Assembly (NCBI RefSeq): GCF_017916255.1
Contig: NZ_CP072827.1
Coordinates: 2,232,001 to 2,296,000 of the forward strand
DNA: 64,000 nt
Reading direction: 5' to 3'
Source: Streptomyces mobaraensis NBRC 13819 = DSM 40847
GTDB taxonomy: Bacteria > Actinomycetota > Actinomycetes > Streptomycetales > Streptomycetaceae
Program-made: the position numbers and the translations under genes
In this document: positions 60,488 through 64,000 of the stretch, one piece after another
Layout: each line of letters starts with the position of its first letter
Position numbering within the stretch: the stretch's first letter is position 1
The notes under the pieces: model-generated
Database searches by the model: none
What the model saw: the letters and a program-made list of their open reading frames with translations, nothing else
What the model was told of the DNA's origin: nothing

Positions 60488-61036
60488 TCAGCCCTTCTGG
60501 AGCTCGCTCGTCGACGGCACCTTGTCCGTGACGGGGGCCCCGGCGCTCTTGCCCGCGTCCTTGACCTTGTTGATGACGCTGTCGACGGAGTTGACGTCGC
60601 TGTCGGTGGCGTCGCCCTTGCGGAGCTTGGTGCCGAGCCCCTTGAGGGAGTCGATGCCGGCGTTGACGGGAGCCAGGGCCTTGGAGAGCGTCGGGTCGCC
60701 CTGGGCGTTGCGGGTCGCGGCCTTGAGCCGGTTGTAGGTGAAGACCCCGGCCAGGCCCGCCTTGACGAGGGCGCCCGTCCGGCCGTCCGCCCCCTTCTTG
60801 AACGCGCCGTTGCGGTACGGCTTGATGATCCACTGGTAGGCGGCGCCGGACGCGAGGCCGGCGTTGGCGACGAACCGGGTCTTGGCGAATTTCTGCTTCT
60901 CGATCGAGCTCGTCGGGCTCGCCTCGCCGGTCGACTTCTCCTTCTTGTCGCCGCCGCAGGCCGAACCGGCCAGCAACAGGCCGCAGACCAGCGGCAGGAC
61001 GACAACGGTGCGGCGGGCACGGGCACGGTCGGACAC
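60488..61036 (-). CDS. Small lipoprotein of unknown function
   Basis: 182 residues from GTG 61036, with GGAGG 8-12 nt upstream. The lipobox is LLAGSACGG with Cys27. A ~25-residue charged linker leads to a helical domain with FVANAGLASGAAYQWIIKPY, RNGAFKKGADGRTGALVKAG, LAGVFTYNRLKAATRNAQGD and a Lys/Asp-rich end. No family known to me. It lies 67 bp before the M1 peptidase gene on the same strand, so the two could be co-expressed at the membrane. Confidence 0.75.
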   Translation of the reverse strand: MSDRARARRTVVVLPLVCGLLLAGSACGGDKKEKSTGEASPTSSIEKQKFAKTRFVANAGLASGAAYQWIIKPYRNGAFKKGADGRTGALVKAGLAGVFTYNRLKAATRNAQGDPTLSKALAPVNAGIDSLKGLGTKLRKGDATDSDVNSVDSVINKVKDAGKSAGAPVTDKVPSTSELQKG

Positions 61037-61296
61037 GCTTGCCTCCGGGGCCGGCGGGCACGGTACGGCACCAGCGTGGCCCGCGCGGCGGCCCGACGCA
61101 TCCGGACCGCATCGTTCGGGCTACCAGGTGCGGACGTACACGTCGGAAACGGGCCAGATACGGGCGGGGGAGACGGGCCTGGGGGCCGAGGGTGGGCCTC
61201 GGCCGTCGCCGGCTCCCCTCCCCCGCCCCCGCCCGTAAGGTCCCGTCGCCCGTAAGGTCCCGTCGCCCGAAAGCGCCGGTCAGCCGTCCGGGCCGG

Positions 61297-62394
61297 TCAG
61301 CCGCAGCAGTCCGGTTCCAGCCCGCGCGGCAGCCGTTCCCCGCCGAACACCGCCGTCGTCGCCTCGTCGCCGCCCAGCGCAGCCACCGCGAGCAGCAGCG
61401 AACCGGCCGTCCAGGTGGTGAGCTCCTCCGGCCACACGGCGTCGTCCTCGAAGACGTACCCGGTCCAGTACATGCCGTTGTCGGCGCGCAGGTGCTGGAT
61501 CCAGCGGAGGATCTCAAGGGCCCGGTCCGACTCGCCCATCACCCAGAGGGCGAGGGCGAGTTCGCAGCTCTCGCCGCCGGTCACCCAGGGGTTCGGCAGG
61601 ACGCAGCGCACCCCGAGGCCGGGGACGACGAAGCGGTCCCAGCCCTCGGCGATGCGCGCCGCCGCCTCAGGTCCGGTGATCGCGCCGCCGAGCACCGGGT
61701 AGTACCAGTCCATGGAGTAACGGCTTTTGTCCAGAAACCGCTCCGGGTGCCGGCGTATCGCGTGCGCCAGCAGCCCCGTGGCCAGCTCCCAGTCCGGCTG
61801 CGGCTCCTCGCGGTGCTCGGCGATGGCCAGGGCGCAGCGCAGCGCCTGGTGGATGGAGGACGAACCGGTGAGCAGGGCGTCGGTGACGTCGGCGCCGCCT
61901 CCCTCACCGTCCACCGCCTCCCGCTTCCAGCCGATCTGCCCGCCGGGCTGCTGGAGCGTGAGGACGAACTCGACGGCGGCGAAGACCGTCGGCCACATCC
62001 GGTCGAGGAAGGCGTCGTCGCCGGTGGAGAGGTAGTGGTGCCAGACGCCGACGGCGACGTACGCGACGAAGTTGGTCTCGCGGGCTCGGTCGGTGGGCTC
62101 CCGGTGGTCGCCGTCGGCGTACGCGGCGTACCAGGAGCCGTCGGGGTTCTGGTGCTCGGCGAGCCAGCGGTAGGCGGCCTCGGCGCGGCCGTGCTCGCCC
62201 GCGGTGTCCAGGGCCATGGCGGCCTCGACGTGGTCCCACGGGTCGAGGTGGTGGCCGCGGAACCAGGGTATGGCGCCGTCCTCGCGCTGGCCGGCGGCGA
62301 TGCCGGCGACGGTCGCGTCGAGCTGTTCTGCGGTCAGGACGCCGGGGAGGACGAGGCGTTCGAGCCGGCCGGGGCGGCGGCTGTGGGTGGTCAC
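61297..62394 (-). CDS. Prenyltransferase/squalene-cyclase-like alpha-toroid protein
   Basis: 365 residues from GTG 62394, overlapping the methyltransferase stop by 4 nt (GTGA). It has the alpha-alpha toroid repeat pattern seen in prenyltransferase and terpene-cyclase-like proteins: DGAIPWFRGHHLDPWDHVEA, YRWLAEHQNPDGSWYAAY, DGDHREPTDRARETNFVAYV, GGQIGWKREAVDGEGG and a late LPNPWVTGGESCELALALW. No DxDD or DDxxD motif is visible, so enzymatic cyclisation is doubtful; glycoside-related toroids look alike too. It ends the run glycosyltransferase-methyltransferase-toroid. Confidence 0.82.
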   Translation of the reverse strand: MTTHSRRPGRLERLVLPGVLTAEQLDATVAGIAAGQREDGAIPWFRGHHLDPWDHVEAAMALDTAGEHGRAEAAYRWLAEHQNPDGSWYAAYADGDHREPTDRARETNFVAYVAVGVWHHYLSTGDDAFLDRMWPTVFAAVEFVLTLQQPGGQIGWKREAVDGEGGGADVTDALLTGSSSIHQALRCALAIAEHREEPQPDWELATGLLAHAIRRHPERFLDKSRYSMDWYYPVLGGAITGPEAAARIAEGWDRFVVPGLGVRCVLPNPWVTGGESCELALALWVMGESDRALEILRWIQHLRADNGMYWTGYVFEDDAVWPEELTTWTAGSLLLAVAALGGDEATTAVFGGERLPRGLEPDCCG

Positions 62395-63182
62395 GCGCGG
62401 TCCTCTGCGGACGCGGTGGCGGCCTCGGTGCCCGTCGCGGCGTCGGTTCCCGTCGCCGCGTCGGCCGGCAGGTGCGGCTTGGTGGCGTAGGCGACGAAGC
62501 TCTTGCCGATGACCGGGTTGAGGACCTGCTCGGCGATGCGCGTGGCCGCCGGCTTCTTCATGATGTCCCAGACCAGCAGCTTGTGGTACGCGCGGACGGG
62601 CAGCGCCTTGTCGTTGTCGACGCCGAAGGCGCACTTGAGCCACCAGTAGGGGCTGTGCAGGCCGTGCGCGTGGTGGGTGCCGTACGGCTTCAGCCCGGCC
62701 TCCTCCATCTTCCGCAGCAGCTCGTCGGCCTTGTAGATGCGGATGTGGCCGCCCTCGACCTCGTGGTAGGCGTCGCTGAGCGCCCAGCACACCTTCTCGG
62801 GGCCGTAGCGGGGCACGGTCACGGCGATCCGGCCGCCCGGCTTGAGGACGCGGACCATCTCGGCGAGCACGCCCTTGTCGTCGGGGATGTGCTCCATGAC
62901 CTCGGAGATGATGACGACGTCGAAGCTGTCGTCGGGGAAGGGCAGGGCCAGGGCGTCGCCCTCCATGGCGGTGGCGGTGGCGCCGGCCGGGGCCTCGCCG
63001 GCCTCCTTCATGGCGGCGAACCACTTGGCGACCTCGCGGATCTCGTCCGCGTTGCGGTCGAGGGCGACCACCCGGGCGCCGCGCCGGTAGCACTCGAAGG
63101 CGTGCCGGCCCGCACCGCAGCCCAGGTCGAGGACGCGGTCGCCGGCGGCGAGCGGGAAGCGGGAGAAATCGACGGTCAGCAC
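62391..63182 (-). CDS. Class I SAM-dependent methyltransferase (Methyltransf_11 type)
   Basis: 263 residues from GTG 63182. SAM motifs: GDRVLDLGCGAGRHAFECYR, VVALDRNADEIREV, GDALALPFPDDSFDVVIISE, EHIPDDKGVLAEMVRVLKPG. A later HIRIYKADELLRKMEEAGLK and HSPYWWLKCAFGVDND are typical of the lipid- or sugar-methylating members found beside glycosyltransferases. An Ala/Thr-rich tail (ATGTDAATGTEAATAS) ends it. It is co-directional with the toroid gene and the glycosyltransferase gene; together they may modify a cell-surface glycolipid. Confidence 0.92.
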   Translation of the reverse strand: MLTVDFSRFPLAAGDRVLDLGCGAGRHAFECYRRGARVVALDRNADEIREVAKWFAAMKEAGEAPAGATATAMEGDALALPFPDDSFDVVIISEVMEHIPDDKGVLAEMVRVLKPGGRIAVTVPRYGPEKVCWALSDAYHEVEGGHIRIYKADELLRKMEEAGLKPYGTHHAHGLHSPYWWLKCAFGVDNDKALPVRAYHKLLVWDIMKKPAATRIAEQVLNPVIGKSFVAYATKPHLPADAATGTDAATGTEAATASAEDRA

Positions 63183-63261
63183 GGAGGTCTGCTTTCGTCC
63201 GACGGGGCAGGTCAGTGACGGTCGGCGCCCGGCCGGGCGGGCTGCCGCGCGGAAGCGGTGC

Positions 63262-63602
63262 CGCCCGGGGGCGGCGGGTGGTGGTGCGGGCGCCGCCCGG
63301 GGGCGGCGGTCGGCCGGTTTCCCCGGGAGCCGTCCGGCCGTTGGAGGCCGTCCGTCCCCTGGGGGTCGGCCCTGGAGTGAGCCGTTCCCTCAGGGCGGAT
63401 GAGCGCCCTGGGGGCGGTTCACCCCTTGGGGGGGGGGCGGTCCAGCCCTTACGGGCGATCCAACCCTTGGGGGTGGTCCGGCCCTTGTGGGCCGATGCGC
63501 CCCCTTATGGGTCCGGTGGTCCTTGAGGATCACCTTTCCGCAAGGGACCGCTTCTCCCCCGGGGGACCGCCTCCCCCCAAGGGGCCCCCGGCCCCCTACG
63601 GG
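63262..63602. repeat. Array of short palindromes with about 19-bp period
   Basis: In the 413-bp gap between the glycosyltransferase stop and the methyltransferase start: CCCCTTGGGG (63422), GCCCTTACGGGC (63445), ACCCTTGGGGGT (63463), GCCCTTGTGGGC (63481), CCCCTTATGGG (63501), CCTTGAGG (63521), a TCCGCAAGGGA (about 63537), CCCCCGGGGG (63556), CCCCCAAGGGG (63574) and CCCCCTACGGG (63592). Linkers often read CGGTCCG or CGATCC. To the left, CCGCCCGGGGGCGG occurs twice (63265 and 63296). Confidence 0.8.
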
Positions 63603-64000
63603 CGGGCCCGGGACGTCCGTACGGGCAGCGGGCCCGCGCCGCTCCGGGCCCGGGCTCTCGCTCGGGCGGCCCGCTCGATCGAGATCCGGTAGCGTTCGGC
63701 GGTCCCGATGGCCGCCTGCCGCCAGGTGAAGCGGGCGAGCACCCGTTCCCGGCCCGCGGCGCCGAGGCGGCGGCGCAGTTCCCCGTCGCCGAGGAGCCGC
63801 TTCAGGGCGCCGGCGAGGGCGTCGGCGTCGCCCGGCGGAACGGCGAGGCAGGTCTCGCCGTCGGCGCCGGCGACCTCGGGGATCGCCCCGCCGGTGGTGG
63901 CCACCAGCGGCGTCCCGGTGGCCATGGCCTCGGCGGCGGGCAGCGAGAAGCCCTCGTACAGCGACGGCACGCAGGCGACCTGGGCGCCGCGCACCAGGTT
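63596..64000 (-). CDS. GT4-family glycosyltransferase, C-terminal part
   Basis: The open frame runs off the right edge; 134 residues are visible. The GT-B donor-binding domain is shown by VACVPSLYEGFSLPAAEAMATGTPLVATTGG with the E-x7-E motif (EGFSLPAAE), then IPEVAGADGETCLAVPPGDADALA and a helix RRRLGAAGRERVLARFTWRQ. The end is a basic Ala/Arg tail (ARARARSGAGPLPVRTSR) extended by the repeat region. It transfers a sugar from a nucleotide donor. First of the three co-directional genes at the right edge. Confidence 0.9.
   Translation of the reverse strand, partial: NLVRGAQVACVPSLYEGFSLPAAEAMATGTPLVATTGGAIPEVAGADGETCLAVPPGDADALAGALKRLLGDGELRRRLGAAGRERVLARFTWRQAAIGTAERYRISIERAARARARARSGAGPLPVRTSRARP

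Overview
The window is chromosomal DNA from a Streptomyces or a very close relative. G+C is very high, third codon positions are almost always G or C, GTG and TTG starts are common, and several genes have a -10-like hexamer 6-8 nt before the start codon and no Shine-Dalgarno, as leaderless genes do. The order Nif3-like protein, C4-type zinc-ribbon protein, RNase HI/acid phosphatase and the actinobacterial RNase P RNA support this. About 55 protein genes, one RNA gene and many short repeats can be supported.

Layout. 1-6.1 kb: end of a LysR regulator, a VOC protein, a divergent GlxA-type regulator and oxidoreductase, a DHA2 drug exporter, a secreted beta/gamma-crystallin-like protein and a hydrolase remnant. 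6.2-15 kb: a His-rich secreted protein, NadE, a two-domain HtaA haem-binding surface protein with a sortase signal, and divergent from it efeO-efeB-efeU plus a lipoprotein, forming an iron/haem acquisition island with an iron box. 15-30 kb: accessory and housekeeping single genes (primase-polymerase domain protein, TetR with two perfect operators, a dimethylargininase-like enzyme, an Rsm22-like methyltransferase, Bcr/CflA exporter, PhzF, CPBP protease, a TetR/oxidoreductase pair, a truncated MFS gene, a phosphatase), two candidate short genes around 28.8-29.1 kb, and a CbrC-like gene behind a PafBC-type DNA-damage promoter.

30.8-39.2 kb holds the most unusual locus: two tightly coupled giant genes (1326 and 1480 codons) whose products match no domain I can name. 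39.5-45.7 kb: a small secreted protein, YaaA, an RNB-domain ribonuclease, rnpB, then a three-gene overlapping cassette (small Cys protein, DUF6879, XRE/DUF5753 regulator) of the WhiJ-like kind. 45.7-50.6 kb: RNase HI/phosphatase, zinc ribbon with an apparent CTG start, Nif3-like, and an iron-siderophore binding lipoprotein under a second iron box. 50.7-64 kb: an unknown soluble protein, a 52-residue peptide gene, a MaoC hydratase, a DesK/DesR-like two-component pair, a long inverted repeat, a methyltransferase, a cell-wall amidase lipoprotein, a membrane protein, an M1 peptidase lipoprotein, and the run glycosyltransferase-methyltransferase-prenyltransferase-like at the right edge.

Two themes recur. 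Iron: efeOBU, HtaA and the siderophore-binding protein share a 14-nt operator core. Repeats: almost every larger gap holds a young tandem or inverted repeat (13, 14, 16-17, 18, 19, 23, 28 bp units), and several have run into gene ends, giving odd C-terminal tails or truncated genes.
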